Assembly (NCBI GenBank): GCA_041844915.1 | Contig: JBGZBY010000048.1 | Location: forward strand, 1-64,000 | Direction of reading: 5' to 3' | Source: W11650 sp041844915 | GTDB taxonomy: Bacteria; Bacillota; Clostridia; Lachnospirales; Vallitaleaceae | DNA: 64,000 nucleotides | Shown: positions 1 through 7,678 of the stretch, in pieces | Layout: each line of letters opens with the position of its first letter | How positions within the stretch are numbered: the first letter of the stretch is position 1 | Notes under the pieces: model-generated | The model's database searches: none | Told to the model about the DNA's origin: nothing | Seen by the model: only the letters and a program-made list of their open reading frames with translations | Program-made: the position numbers and the translations under genes

Positions 1-447
1 ATAGCGCCTATATCTGTTTTGGTTTCCAAATATCTTAGCCATACGGTAATGGAATATCCTGTGAAGATAATAGCGATTATTTTAGGCATATCGCTTATGT
101 ATTTTTTTATGAAAAAAATTTTAAAGGTCATCAAGAAAAATTATGTCGTTGAATTGGATAAGTGTAATATTCGAATCTATGAGAATGGATATGAAATTAT
201 TCTTGGCGAGCTAGAATTATGTGAAATAGTTTCCGCAAGTGATGCATTAGTAAGAGTAGATATGAATGTTGATAATAAAAAAATATCTTTTCGATGTAGA
301 CCCGAAAAATATAAAACAATTACAGGGAACTTGAGCTTTAATCCTTTTGGCAGCAGCAGCCCTTCTGATATGAAATGCTTACTGGATTTAGGAAGGACAA
401 TACAGACAAATATGAAAAAGAGGGAAGAAAACACTTTTGAGGATTGA
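1..447 (+). CDS. Hypothetical membrane-anchored protein, possibly cut by the window edge
   Basis: The reading frame is open from base 1, so the gene may begin outside the window. In-window starts are a TTG at 19 and an ATG at 49, neither with a convincing ribosome binding site. One hydrophobic segment (VKIIAIILGISLMYFF) is followed by a basic stretch and a soluble domain rich in alternating beta-type residues. This resembles small bacterial PH-like membrane proteins in layout only; I do not recognise the family. The gene is AT-rich, with many ATA and AAA codons, unlike the division genes downstream, and sits 23 bp before another small membrane protein. The pair looks like accessory DNA. Function unknown. 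Confidence 0.55.
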   Translation: MAPISVLVSKYLSHTVMEYPVKIIAIILGISLMYFFMKKILKVIKKNYVVELDKCNIRIYENGYEIILGELELCEIVSASDALVRVDMNVDNKKISFRCRPEKYKTITGNLSFNPFGSSSPSDMKCLLDLGRTIQTNMKKREENTFED

Positions 448-470
448 GAAAAAGATAGGAGGCAAAAGCT

Positions 471-881
471 ATGGCAAAGGATAATTATATTGTAGGTCAT
501 CTATATGTACCGATAGTTTTGGCAATTCTCCTGATGGTAATGATATATTTCCACAGATATCATGCGCTTAAATATCTCTACCTTATCAATTTGTTTTGCT
601 TCATTCTGGCTGTAGTCGGCTATCTTGTTTTAATACGTCATCCGGTAGGCTACGATGATCCAAGATTATGGATACAAGCCATGCCATTCGTGTTTCTAAT
701 CGGAATATCCGCAGGTTACTTTCTTTCTATTATATCTGTTACCGCTTTTGTGATTGAACAGGCACAAAGGCATATATGGGCAAAGGTGGTAATGGGAGTT
801 GCCGGTGTAACGCTTATTGTGTTGTGTATAATAGGGGTATTTCTTTTAATACAGGGAATTTTATCCTTGAAGAGCGGTTGA
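471..881 (+). CDS. Small four-helix integral membrane protein, unknown function
   Basis: A 136-residue protein with an ATG preceded by a good AGGAGG site. Four hydrophobic segments are visible, around residues 10-28, 34-54, 66-95 and 104-130, with very short loops and no charged active-site motif. It follows the preceding AT-rich gene by 23 bp, so the two are probably co-transcribed. No family is recognised. Composition is AT-rich like its neighbour and unlike the genes after 1.1 kb, which fits recent acquisition or relaxed selection. It could be a subunit of a small transporter or an immunity-type membrane protein, but nothing in the window supports either. Confidence 0.6.
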   Translation: MAKDNYIVGHLYVPIVLAILLMVMIYFHRYHALKYLYLINLFCFILAVVGYLVLIRHPVGYDDPRLWIQAMPFVFLIGISAGYFLSIISVTAFVIEQAQRHIWAKVVMGVAGVTLIVLCIIGVFLLIQGILSLKSG

Positions 882-893
882 TGTTACAATGCG

Positions 894-1055
894 ATGTTCC
901 AAACCGCTCGAAATATGAAAGCCAAGGCGTTCGATATTTTGCGGATTCGGGAAATCATTGGCCTTAGCGCTGAAGAAGGTGCGGAGCTATATTGGCGCAT
1001 TCTCTGGCTATCAGGAAGAAAGGCTAAATGGAAAAGCGGCATGCTCAAGGGATGA
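894..1055 (+). CDS. Possible 53-aa ORF or gene remnant upstream of the lactonase gene
   Basis: An ATG-to-TGA frame of 53 codons fills the gap between the membrane proteins and the lactonase gene. The peptide begins MFQTARNMKAKAFDILRIRE and has amphipathic, protein-like composition (Leu, Ile, Glu, Trp), rather than the skewed composition of random spacer. There is no clear ribosome binding site, so it may be the tail of a decayed gene rather than an expressed small protein. I do not recognise it. Confidence 0.2.
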   Translation: MFQTARNMKAKAFDILRIREIIGLSAEEGAELYWRILWLSGRKAKWKSGMLKG

Positions 1056-1128
1056 AAGAAAAATAGGAATGGCCGGTATAAAGAAGCGATCTCCTTTTTA
1101 TGCAGGCGATATAAGAGAAAGGAAGAAA

Positions 1129-2121
1129 ATGAAGCAAACGATATTATTAGGCGGATATACCAATCGCGTTAATCGGGGCATTGCCCAAATCACTTTAGAT
1201 ACTGAAAAGAAGGCATTAGAGGATTATAGCTTGATTTGTGAGCTGGAAAAGCCTACCTATTTGATAAAAAAGGAAGGCGATATTTATTCTTGTATCAAAG
1301 GCGGGATGGTTAAGATAAGAAACGGACAGCCGGAAAAGCGGCTTTCTCTGGAGGGTGCTTCGCCCTGCCATATTTCCGCCGATCCGAGCAGACCGTTTTT
1401 TTATTTATCGGATTATCATCAGGGAACGCTTTATGTGGTGGAGGAAACAGAAAATGCGCTGCTGGAACGCTACCGGATTGCGCATCAAGGAAGCAGCGTT
1501 CACCCCAATCAGGAAAAGTCGCATATTCATTTTGCCGAAATGACTCCTTGTGGGAAATATCTTTTGGTTTGCGATTTGGGTACCGATGAGGTATATTCTT
1601 ATCGGCCGCAGGAGGACGGATCTTTGCAGGAGCATTTCCGCGTGAAGCTGCCGGCGGGATTTGGCCCCAGACATTTGACTTTCCATCCGGAGATTCCTTT
1701 GGTATATGTGTTGGGAGAACTTAGCAGTCAGATTATGGTGCTTGCAGCTGATCCGGGGACGGGAATGCTTTGGCAGAAGCAGATTATTGTCATGCTGCCG
1801 GAGAGCTTTAAGGATTTTAATGCCGGAGCGGCGATTCGCATCAGTGCCGATGGGAAATATCTCTATGCATCAAATCGGGGGCATGATTCAATAGCAGTAT
1901 TTTCAGTAAAGGAAAACGGGCTTTTGCAGCTGGAAGGACACACGCCAACCTGTGGAAAAACTCCGCGCGATTTTGCGCTTAGTCCGGAAGGAGATTTTTT
2001 GGTGGCGGCGCATCAGGATTCGGACGGCCTGACCTTGTTTGCCCGAGATAAAATGAGCGGAAAATTGACGCTTTGTCAAAAAGAGATTTATGCGCCGGAA
2101 TGCGTCTGCGTTTGCTTTTAG
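1129..2121 (+). CDS. Lactonase-family seven-bladed beta-propeller protein (YkgB/YbhE-like)
   Basis: A 330-residue cytoplasmic protein of the 6-phosphogluconolactonase-like propeller family, which hydrolyses sugar lactones; substrate not certain. Repeated blade motifs are visible: CHISADPSRPFFYLSDY, HFAEMTPCGKYLLVCDLGTD, GPRHLTFHPEIPLVYVLGE, IRISADGKYLYASNRGHDS and PRDFALSPEGDFLVAAHQ. The Glu/Arg/His positions typical of the family lie in the HPNQEKSHIHF and GFGPRHLTFHP segments. The ATG at 1129 has AGAAAGGAAG upstream; the in-frame codons before it (from 958) look like spacer. The C-terminus CVCVCF is cysteine-rich and unusual. It precedes lgt by 146 bp and may be transcribed with it. Confidence 0.85.
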   Translation: MKQTILLGGYTNRVNRGIAQITLDTEKKALEDYSLICELEKPTYLIKKEGDIYSCIKGGMVKIRNGQPEKRLSLEGASPCHISADPSRPFFYLSDYHQGTLYVVEETENALLERYRIAHQGSSVHPNQEKSHIHFAEMTPCGKYLLVCDLGTDEVYSYRPQEDGSLQEHFRVKLPAGFGPRHLTFHPEIPLVYVLGELSSQIMVLAADPGTGMLWQKQIIVMLPESFKDFNAGAAIRISADGKYLYASNRGHDSIAVFSVKENGLLQLEGHTPTCGKTPRDFALSPEGDFLVAAHQDSDGLTLFARDKMSGKLTLCQKEIYAPECVCVCF

Positions 2122-2267
2122 GGCATGTACTGTCGCCTTTGAAGGGGGGCTTGCGAAAAAGCAAAGCTTTTGCATAGTACGCGGGCTTGACAGGTCAGCA
2201 TGCGGAAAGGCAAGGGCCGTCGTAAGGCGGGATAAGGTCAGAAAAGAGAAAGAATGGAGAAACTATA

Positions 2268-3137
2268 ATGAAAGAATATGATGTGATTTTCCCCAATTTA
2301 TTTGGCGGGATTAGGATAGAAAATTTGGATCCGGTGGCATTCCGTCTGTTCGGGTTGGAGGTGTACTGGTATGGAATCATCATTACGGCGGGAATATTTG
2401 CGGGATATTCTCTGGCGGTGCATCGCGCTAAAAGGATGGAGCTGAATCCCGATATCATTCATGATTTTGTGCTGTACGCCGTAGTTTCGGCGGTGATCGG
2501 TGCCAGACTGTACTATGTTATTTTTTCGTGGCAGGATTACAAGGACGATCTTTGGCAGATCTTCAATCTCCGCAACGGCGGACTGGCAATCTACGGAGCG
2601 GTGATCGGAGCGGTGATCGCGCTGGCAGTATATGGCAGATGGAAAAAGGTTCCCTTTATGAAGGTGGCGGATGTAGCGGCGCCGGGGCTGATTTTGGGGC
2701 AAATCATCGGGCGCTGGGGCAATTTTATCAATATGGAAGCCTTTGGCGGAGCTTCCGACGGCATGCTTGCCATGGCGCTGCGCTGGGATAAGGTCAAATA
2801 TATTCCGGAGGGGCTTGCGGCGACAGTAATCGACGGAGTGAAATATTTGCAGGTGCAGCCAACCTTTTTGTATGAATCCCTGTGGAATACAGCCGTACTG
2901 GCATTGCTTTTGCTTTGGACGCCGAAGCGCAGGTTTGACGGCGAGATTTTATGTCTTTATCTGCTGGGCTATGGCTTGGGCAGGGTTTGGATTGAGGGGC
3001 TGCGGACGGATCAGCTGCTGATTCCATCTGTGGGATTACCGGCATCGCAGCTTTTAGCTGGAATACTGATTGTGTTCTCCGGTGTTTGGTTTGTGTTAGG
3101 AAAAAAACAGGAGAAGAAGAACGGAAAACAGGACTAA
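2268..3137 (+). CDS. lgt: Prolipoprotein diacylglyceryl transferase
   Basis: Lgt is the integral membrane enzyme that moves the diacylglyceryl group of phosphatidylglycerol to the lipobox cysteine of prelipoproteins. The protein (289 aa, typical length) has about seven hydrophobic segments and the family signature GRWGNFINMEAFGG near residue 147, with the QPTFLYESLWN segment near 200 and the late GLRTDQLLIP motif. The essential Arg in GRWGNF and the YESLWN region are present. The ATG lies after GAAAGAATGGAGAAACTATA. A likely substrate, a YerB-like lipoprotein, is encoded at 22.0 kb. The gene ends its transcription unit: an intrinsic terminator lies 80 bp downstream, before the division cluster promoter. 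Confidence 0.95.
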   Translation: MKEYDVIFPNLFGGIRIENLDPVAFRLFGLEVYWYGIIITAGIFAGYSLAVHRAKRMELNPDIIHDFVLYAVVSAVIGARLYYVIFSWQDYKDDLWQIFNLRNGGLAIYGAVIGAVIALAVYGRWKKVPFMKVADVAAPGLILGQIIGRWGNFINMEAFGGASDGMLAMALRWDKVKYIPEGLAATVIDGVKYLQVQPTFLYESLWNTAVLALLLLWTPKRRFDGEILCLYLLGYGLGRVWIEGLRTDQLLIPSVGLPASQLLAGILIVFSGVWFVLGKKQEKKNGKQD

Positions 3138-3218
3138 AATACTATTTTTATAAAACACAAAATATAGTATTTTAAAATGCATTTGATAACTAAATATGGA
3201 TTTTTTTCTATTTACAAA

Positions 3219-3247
3219 GAGTTGAAGCTTGCTTCAGCTCTTTTTTT
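3219..3247 (+). terminator. Rho-independent terminator after lgt
   Basis: The arms GAGTTGAAG and CTTCAGCTC (one G-U pair) close a four-base loop and are followed by seven T residues at 3241-3247. It separates lgt from the division cluster promoter that begins 13 bp later. Confidence 0.85.
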
Positions 3248-3259
3248 GACGAAAAACAC

Positions 3260-3288
3260 TTGATTTTTAAAGAAAAGCAGAGTAATAT
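3260..3288 (+). promoter_or_regulatory. Promoter of the mraZ division cluster
   Basis: TTGATT (3260-3265) and TAATAT (3283-3288) are separated by 17 bp, a good housekeeping-sigma match placed just after the lgt terminator and just before the MraZ boxes. Transcription would start near 3295, so the MraZ boxes lie at and downstream of the start. Confidence 0.8.
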
Positions 3289-3294
3289 GTTAGA

Positions 3295-3331
3295 AAAGTG
3301 GAAGAAAATGGTAAAAAGTGGGGAATAATGG
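3295..3331 (+). promoter_or_regulatory. Four-box MraZ operator
   Basis: Four 7-mers start exactly 10 bp apart at 3295 (AAAGTGG), 3305 (AAAATGG), 3315 (AAAGTGG) and 3325 (ATAATGG), with 3-bp spacers. This matches the AAAGTG[T/G] direct-repeat site described for MraZ in Mollicutes, and resembles in layout the TGGG repeats of other MraZ proteins. Boxes span the predicted transcription start, and the last touches the GGAGGAG ribosome binding site of mraZ, so MraZ probably represses its own operon. Confidence 0.85.
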
Positions 3332-3340
3332 AGGAGAAAA

Positions 3341-3772
3341 ATGTTTATCGGAGAATATCGCTTTTCCATGGATCCCAAAGGCAGGGTATCCATTCCAACT
3401 AAATTTAGGGAAGAGCTGGGCGAAGTCTTTTATATCACGAAAGGCTTTGATACCTGTCTTTTTGTTTATTCCGAGGAGGAATGGAAGCGATTTATGCAAA
3501 AGCTCGACTCTGCCAGACTTAGCTCCAAGGACTCCCGCAAGATTCAACGCTTCTTTTTAGCTTCTTCCACCGAATGCAGCATTGATAAGCAGGGTAGAGT
3601 GCTGCTTTCCGCACCCCAGAGGGAATATGCGGGCATTGAAAAGGAGATTGTTATTATCGGCGTATCGAATCGCCTGGAGATATGGGCAGAGGAGGCTTGG
3701 CGCAATTATGTGGAAAATGAAGAAACTGATATCAGCAGCTTGGCGGACAGTATGGAAGATTTGAATTTGTAA
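3341..3772 (+). CDS. mraZ: Transcriptional regulator MraZ
   Basis: MraZ (143 aa, normal length) is an AbrB-fold DNA-binding protein that forms rings and regulates the division and cell-wall cluster it heads. Two SpoVT/AbrB-like half domains are visible: SMDPKGRVSIPTKFRE in the N-terminal half and SIDKQGRVLLSAPQREYAG in the C-terminal half, each with the DxxGR motif that contacts DNA. The ATG is preceded by GGAGGAG. A four-box operator with 10-bp phasing lies 10-46 bp upstream, which strongly suggests autoregulation. A 198-bp spacer separates it from rsmH; I see no gene in that spacer. Confidence 0.97.
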   Translation: MFIGEYRFSMDPKGRVSIPTKFREELGEVFYITKGFDTCLFVYSEEEWKRFMQKLDSARLSSKDSRKIQRFFLASSTECSIDKQGRVLLSAPQREYAGIEKEIVIIGVSNRLEIWAEEAWRNYVENEETDISSLADSMEDLNL

Positions 3773-3970
3773 AAAAGGATTTGCCTTATCCTGCCATGTG
3801 AGCAGTGAGGGGCTTGTCTTTGGCCGAAAAAAGAGCGCTGGATGAAGAAATCCTTTTCTCCGTGCCGTAGTAAGGCATGGAATGATCGGTAGCCCTAAAA
3901 GAAAAGGGCAGAGGGATAGTCGCAGATAGAATGGCGGGAAAAACGAGAAAAGCACTGCAAGGAGTAGGAC

Positions 3971-4915
3971 ATGGAATTTAAGCATATTCCCATTTTATTG
4001 GAAGAATGTCTGGACGGCTTACAGATCAAAGCGGACGGATGCTATATGGACGGTACGCTGGGCGGCGGCGGCCATGGCTATGAAATTGCCGCCAGATTAA
4101 GTGAAAAAGGTGTGTTTTTGGGACTTGATCAGGATGAAGAAGCTCTGGAGGCGGCGGAAAAGAAGCTTAGCACTTTGAACGGAAAAGATATTCGCCTGAT
4201 GCACAGCAACTTTGCCGATTTCAAAAATGCACTTTTTCTGGCGGGCATAACAGAGCTTGACGGAATTCTGCTGGATCTGGGGATTTCCTCATATCAGATT
4301 GACAATCCGGAAAGAGGCTTTACTTATATGAAGGATGCGCCTTTGGACATGCGGATGGACCGGTCAAAGCCTAAGACAGCGGCTCTGGTCGTCAATACCT
4401 ATTCGCAGGCGGAGTTGGCTCGGATTTTTAAGCAATATGGAGAGGAAAGCTTTGCGTCGGAGATTGCAGCAAAAATTGTAGTCGCTAGAAAGGAAAAGCC
4501 GATTGAAGGCAGCTATGAGCTGAACGCGATCATTGATCGAGCGATTCCGAAAAAAATTCGGGCTGCCAGAAAGGGGCATCCTGCCAAGCAGGTATATCAG
4601 GCGTTGAGGATTGAATGCAATGATGAACTAAAGGTTGTTGAGGATACCCTGCCGAAGATGGCGGAGGTCTTAAAAAAAGGCGGCAGATTGTGCGTGATTA
4701 CCTTTCATTCTCTGGAGGACAGAATCGTAAAAAATATATTTCGAGATTTGGAAAATCCCTGCATTTGTCCAAGAGATTTTCCAGTCTGCGCCTGCGGCAG
4801 AAGCTCTAAGGGCAGGGTGATTACCCGAAAGCCGCTTTTGCCGTCGCAGGAGGAGCAGCAGAACAATGAACGGGCGCATAGTGCCAAGCTGAGGATTTTT
4901 GAAAAGACGGTTTAA
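3971..4915 (+). CDS. rsmH: 16S rRNA m4C1402 methyltransferase RsmH (MraW)
   Basis: RsmH methylates N4 of C1402 in the decoding centre of 16S rRNA using SAM. The 314-residue length is typical. The SAM-binding loop GTLGGGGHGYEIA is near residue 29, followed by GLDQDEEAL and the LDLGISSYQID motif; the conserved VITFHSLEDRIVKNIF segment lies near residue 238, and the late Cys-rich CICPRDFPVCACG segment is also family-like. The ATG is preceded by AAGGAG. Its TAA is followed immediately by an ATG that opens a 29-codon frame leading to ftsL. Confidence 0.97.
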   Translation: MEFKHIPILLEECLDGLQIKADGCYMDGTLGGGGHGYEIAARLSEKGVFLGLDQDEEALEAAEKKLSTLNGKDIRLMHSNFADFKNALFLAGITELDGILLDLGISSYQIDNPERGFTYMKDAPLDMRMDRSKPKTAALVVNTYSQAELARIFKQYGEESFASEIAAKIVVARKEKPIEGSYELNAIIDRAIPKKIRAARKGHPAKQVYQALRIECNDELKVVEDTLPKMAEVLKKGGRLCVITFHSLEDRIVKNIFRDLENPCICPRDFPVCACGRSSKGRVITRKPLLPSQEEQQNNERAHSAKLRIFEKTV

Positions 4916-5005
4916 ATGAAGAAGCAAACGACAAAACGATATAAAAAGCAGATAAAACAAAAGACTTGCCGAGAAATAGCGAGGAAAGAAGGGGAGACAG
5001 CGTGA
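4916..5005 (+). CDS. Possible 29-aa basic peptide between rsmH and ftsL
   Basis: An ATG directly abuts the rsmH stop (TAA-ATG), and the frame ends in a TGA that overlaps the proposed GTG start of ftsL as GTGA. The peptide starts MKKQTTKRYKKQIKQK and has about twelve Lys/Arg residues. Tight junctions at both ends suggest translational coupling, but the frame has no clear ribosome binding site of its own and Lys-rich codons are common in this AT-leaning genome. It may be a real small protein or only a coupling leader for ftsL. Confidence 0.3.
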   Translation: MKKQTTKRYKKQIKQKTCREIARKEGETA

Positions 5006-5544
5006 GACGAACAGAAAAAAGCAGACAGAGCTACAGCAGACGTGTAGACTATGAAAAAGAATATTATGTTCAAGGCAATCTGGTCTCCGAAGCAAGCTAT
5101 CTTCCAGAGCGCTATGAGGAAAATTTCTTTCAGCCGGAGGTTATTGAGGGGACAAAAAAAACAGTTGCAATCAAGGTCAATAAGGGCTATACTATATTGT
5201 TGTTTTTGTCGATTGTTTTATTCATTGGAATTTGCGCGATCTATTTAAAATCGGCATTTTCTTTAATTGCGGTACAGGCGGAGGTCGATCGGTTGAAGGC
5301 CAATTTACAGACGATTCGCACTCAAAATGATTTGCTGGAGCAGCAGATCAATAAGACCGTCAATTTGGAAAAAACCTATGAGTTTGCGGTGAATGAGCTG
5401 AAAATGCGTCTGCCGCAAAAGCATGAGATTCATTATATTACCAGAAAAGCCGGATCTTATACGGTGAAGCTGAATCAGCAGACCTATAGCGAGCAAAACA
5501 ACAATCTTAAACAGTTTATTCTCTTTATTTTGAAAGATTGGTAA
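5002..5544 (+). CDS. ftsL: FtsL-like cell division protein
   Basis: A 180-residue bitopic membrane protein in the ftsL position between rsmH and the class B PBP. It has a charged cytoplasmic N-terminus, one transmembrane helix (YTILLFLSIVLFIGICAIYL, about residues 60-80), then a heptad-rich periplasm-side segment (VDRLKANLQTIRTQNDLLEQ) typical of the FtsL/DivIC coiled coil. I chose GTG 5002, which has GAAGGGGAG just upstream; a TTG at 4966 in the same frame lacks such a site. FtsL with DivIB and DivIC activates septal FtsW and PBP. FtsL is fast evolving, so the name rests on position and topology. It ends 3 bp before the PBP gene. Confidence 0.8.
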   Translation: MRRTEKSRQSYSRRVDYEKEYYVQGNLVSEASYLPERYEENFFQPEVIEGTKKTVAIKVNKGYTILLFLSIVLFIGICAIYLKSAFSLIAVQAEVDRLKANLQTIRTQNDLLEQQINKTVNLEKTYEFAVNELKMRLPQKHEIHYITRKAGSYTVKLNQQTYSEQNNNLKQFILFILKDW

Positions 5545-5547
5545 GTT

Positions 5548-7632
5548 ATGGCAGATAATAAAAAAAGCAGGGATGACAGGATAAGCAAGAAGGAATTAAA
5601 AAAGCAAATGAGCGGCAGGGCTACTCTTTTGTTTTTACTGTTCATTCTTGCTTTTGCTGGTTTATTCCTGAGATTATGGCAAATTATTTGGATCGACGGC
5701 GAAAGCTTTCGTCAAAAAGTACTGAATCAGGCGATCCAAAGAGAGGGCGACGCCTATATTGAGTTTAAGCGCGGCGAGATCATGGATCGCAACGGCATTG
5801 TGCTTGCGGGTACTCGGCAGGTTTATAAGTTGATTTTTGATGCGAAGCTGATTAATTCCTTGGATGAAAAGAAAAAAAATAAGGCACTGGAGCTTTTGGT
5901 TCAAAACAAAATCAGGGAACGAGCGGAGCTGGAAAAGCTTTTGCAGGAAAGAAAGGAATACAGCTATATTGTCCTAGAGCAAGAGATGGCGTATACCGAC
6001 TTTAAAGCGATCAAAGAAGCGATTGACAGCTACGCGGTCAGCGGACTGTTTTATGAAGAGCATAATAAAAGAGAGTATCCGTATCCGACGCTGGCGCCGG
6101 AGCTGATTGGCTTTGTAAAGGGAGATAATACCGGTGAAGGCGGAATTGAGGAATACTATAATGATATGCTGATTGGCGAAGTCGGCAGAAAATATGGTGT
6201 TCTCAACAGCAAGTCGATTGCCGTGGACAGGGAAGTGGACGCTGTTGACGGCTATCAGATTATGCTCAATATTGATTACTCGATTCAGAAATATATTACC
6301 GATGCCATGAACGAGTATTTGAAGGAGCACAATCCCAAGTCGGTTACGATTATCGTAGCCGATCCGCGCAATATGGAAATTCTTGGACAGAAATCCTATC
6401 CCAGCTTTTCGCTTGAAACTCCTTATGAGATTGAGGATTTGGAAATTCCGGCAGATGTGGAAATGGTTGAGAAAAACATTGCTGCTATTGTGTTGCAAAG
6501 AAAAAAAGAGCTTTTGCAGAAAAAAATACTGGAATTTGAAGCAGAGGAAGAAAAGAAGGAGGCGGCGAGGAAAGAGCAGGAAGCCAAAGAAAAGGCGGCA
6601 GGCATAGAGCCGTCGGCGGAAATAAAAGCAGCAAGAGAAAAGGAAAGAAAGGAAGTCGAGGCCAGATGTCCTAAGCTTGAGGATATTATGGATGCCGAGG
6701 TTATCACCGAGCAGGAAAGAGCTTCCATGCGCAAAAATCTATTGCTGCAAAATCGCTGGAAGAATATCGCTCTGACCAATGGCTATGAACCGGGCTCTAT
6801 TTTTAAGGCAATCACCTATGCGATCGGCGAAGAAGAAAACAAAATTGCACCGGATAATTATTATTATTGTCTGGGCGGGCTTCAGGTTGCCAATTATTAT
6901 ATTCGCTGCCATAAGGTGGCGGGGCATGGAGCGCAGACTTCGGAGCAGGGACTTAGCAATTCCTGTAATGTGGTTTTTATGGAAATGGGCGCCAACATCG
7001 GCAGAGATTTGTTTTATAATTATCAGCATAAATTCGGCTTTGGAAGCCTTACCGGAATTGACTTGGCAGGAGAAACCAGTCAGCGGAAGAATATCTATGA
7101 GAAAAAGGATTTGAACGAAACGCAGCTGGCGACATCTTCCTTCGGTCAGGGCTTTAATGTTACGCCAATTCAGATGATTACGGCATTTTCTGCATTGATT
7201 AACGGAGGCTATTTGTATGAGCCGCATGTGGTAAAAAAGGTATTTGACACGGAAGGCAATTTGTTTGAGGTCAAGGATAAGGCCTTGATTCGGCAGGTGA
7301 TCTCGGAAGCGACCTCGGCTAAGATTCGGAATGATCTAAGAGGCGTGGTTGATGAAGGAACGGGGAGGGCCGCTCGAATTGCCGGCTATGAGATCGGAGG
7401 CAAGACGGCGACCTCGGAAAAGCAGCCCAGAGGAAATGGCAAATATACGGTTTCTTTTATAGGTTTTGCGCCGATCGAAAATCCGGAGGTAATCACCTTG
7501 GTCATTGTGGATGAGCCGGAGGGAGCCTATCAGGATTCGAGGATTCCGTCGCTCATCTTCCGCAACTGTATGGAAAATATCATGCCGTATTTGCATATTT
7601 TTAAAGCAGATACTATGCAGGAGGAGCAATAA
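5548..7632 (+). CDS. Class B penicillin-binding protein (FtsI/SpoVD-like transpeptidase)
   Basis: A 694-residue septal transpeptidase with one N-terminal transmembrane helix (about residues 28-48), a PBP dimerisation domain (about 60-210) and a C-terminal transpeptidase domain. The catalytic motif is SIFK (S417-K420) within NGYEPGSIFKAITYA; the second motif is SCN at 472-474. The third motif, normally KTG, reads KTA (619-621) in GGKTATSEKQPRGNGKY. Between the start of the transpeptidase domain and SIFK lies a charged Glu/Lys/Ala-rich insertion of about 100 residues (roughly 300-400), probably coiled coil. No PASTA domain is present. In the cluster it is likely the FtsW partner, though a sporulation (SpoVD) role cannot be excluded. 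Confidence 0.92.
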   Translation: MADNKKSRDDRISKKELKKQMSGRATLLFLLFILAFAGLFLRLWQIIWIDGESFRQKVLNQAIQREGDAYIEFKRGEIMDRNGIVLAGTRQVYKLIFDAKLINSLDEKKKNKALELLVQNKIRERAELEKLLQERKEYSYIVLEQEMAYTDFKAIKEAIDSYAVSGLFYEEHNKREYPYPTLAPELIGFVKGDNTGEGGIEEYYNDMLIGEVGRKYGVLNSKSIAVDREVDAVDGYQIMLNIDYSIQKYITDAMNEYLKEHNPKSVTIIVADPRNMEILGQKSYPSFSLETPYEIEDLEIPADVEMVEKNIAAIVLQRKKELLQKKILEFEAEEEKKEAARKEQEAKEKAAGIEPSAEIKAAREKERKEVEARCPKLEDIMDAEVITEQERASMRKNLLLQNRWKNIALTNGYEPGSIFKAITYAIGEEENKIAPDNYYYCLGGLQVANYYIRCHKVAGHGAQTSEQGLSNSCNVVFMEMGANIGRDLFYNYQHKFGFGSLTGIDLAGETSQRKNIYEKKDLNETQLATSSFGQGFNVTPIQMITAFSALINGGYLYEPHVVKKVFDTEGNLFEVKDKALIRQVISEATSAKIRNDLRGVVDEGTGRAARIAGYEIGGKTATSEKQPRGNGKYTVSFIGFAPIENPEVITLVIVDEPEGAYQDSRIPSLIFRNCMENIMPYLHIFKADTMQEEQ

Positions 7633-7678
7633 ATACATTTTCAGATGGCGCAAGGATACGAAGTGAGGACAAAAAGAA

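Noticed and set aside
958..1128. Upstream extension of the lactonase gene
   Set aside because: The family begins at the ATG 1129 (MKQTILLGGY) with a ribosome site; upstream residues look like spacer.
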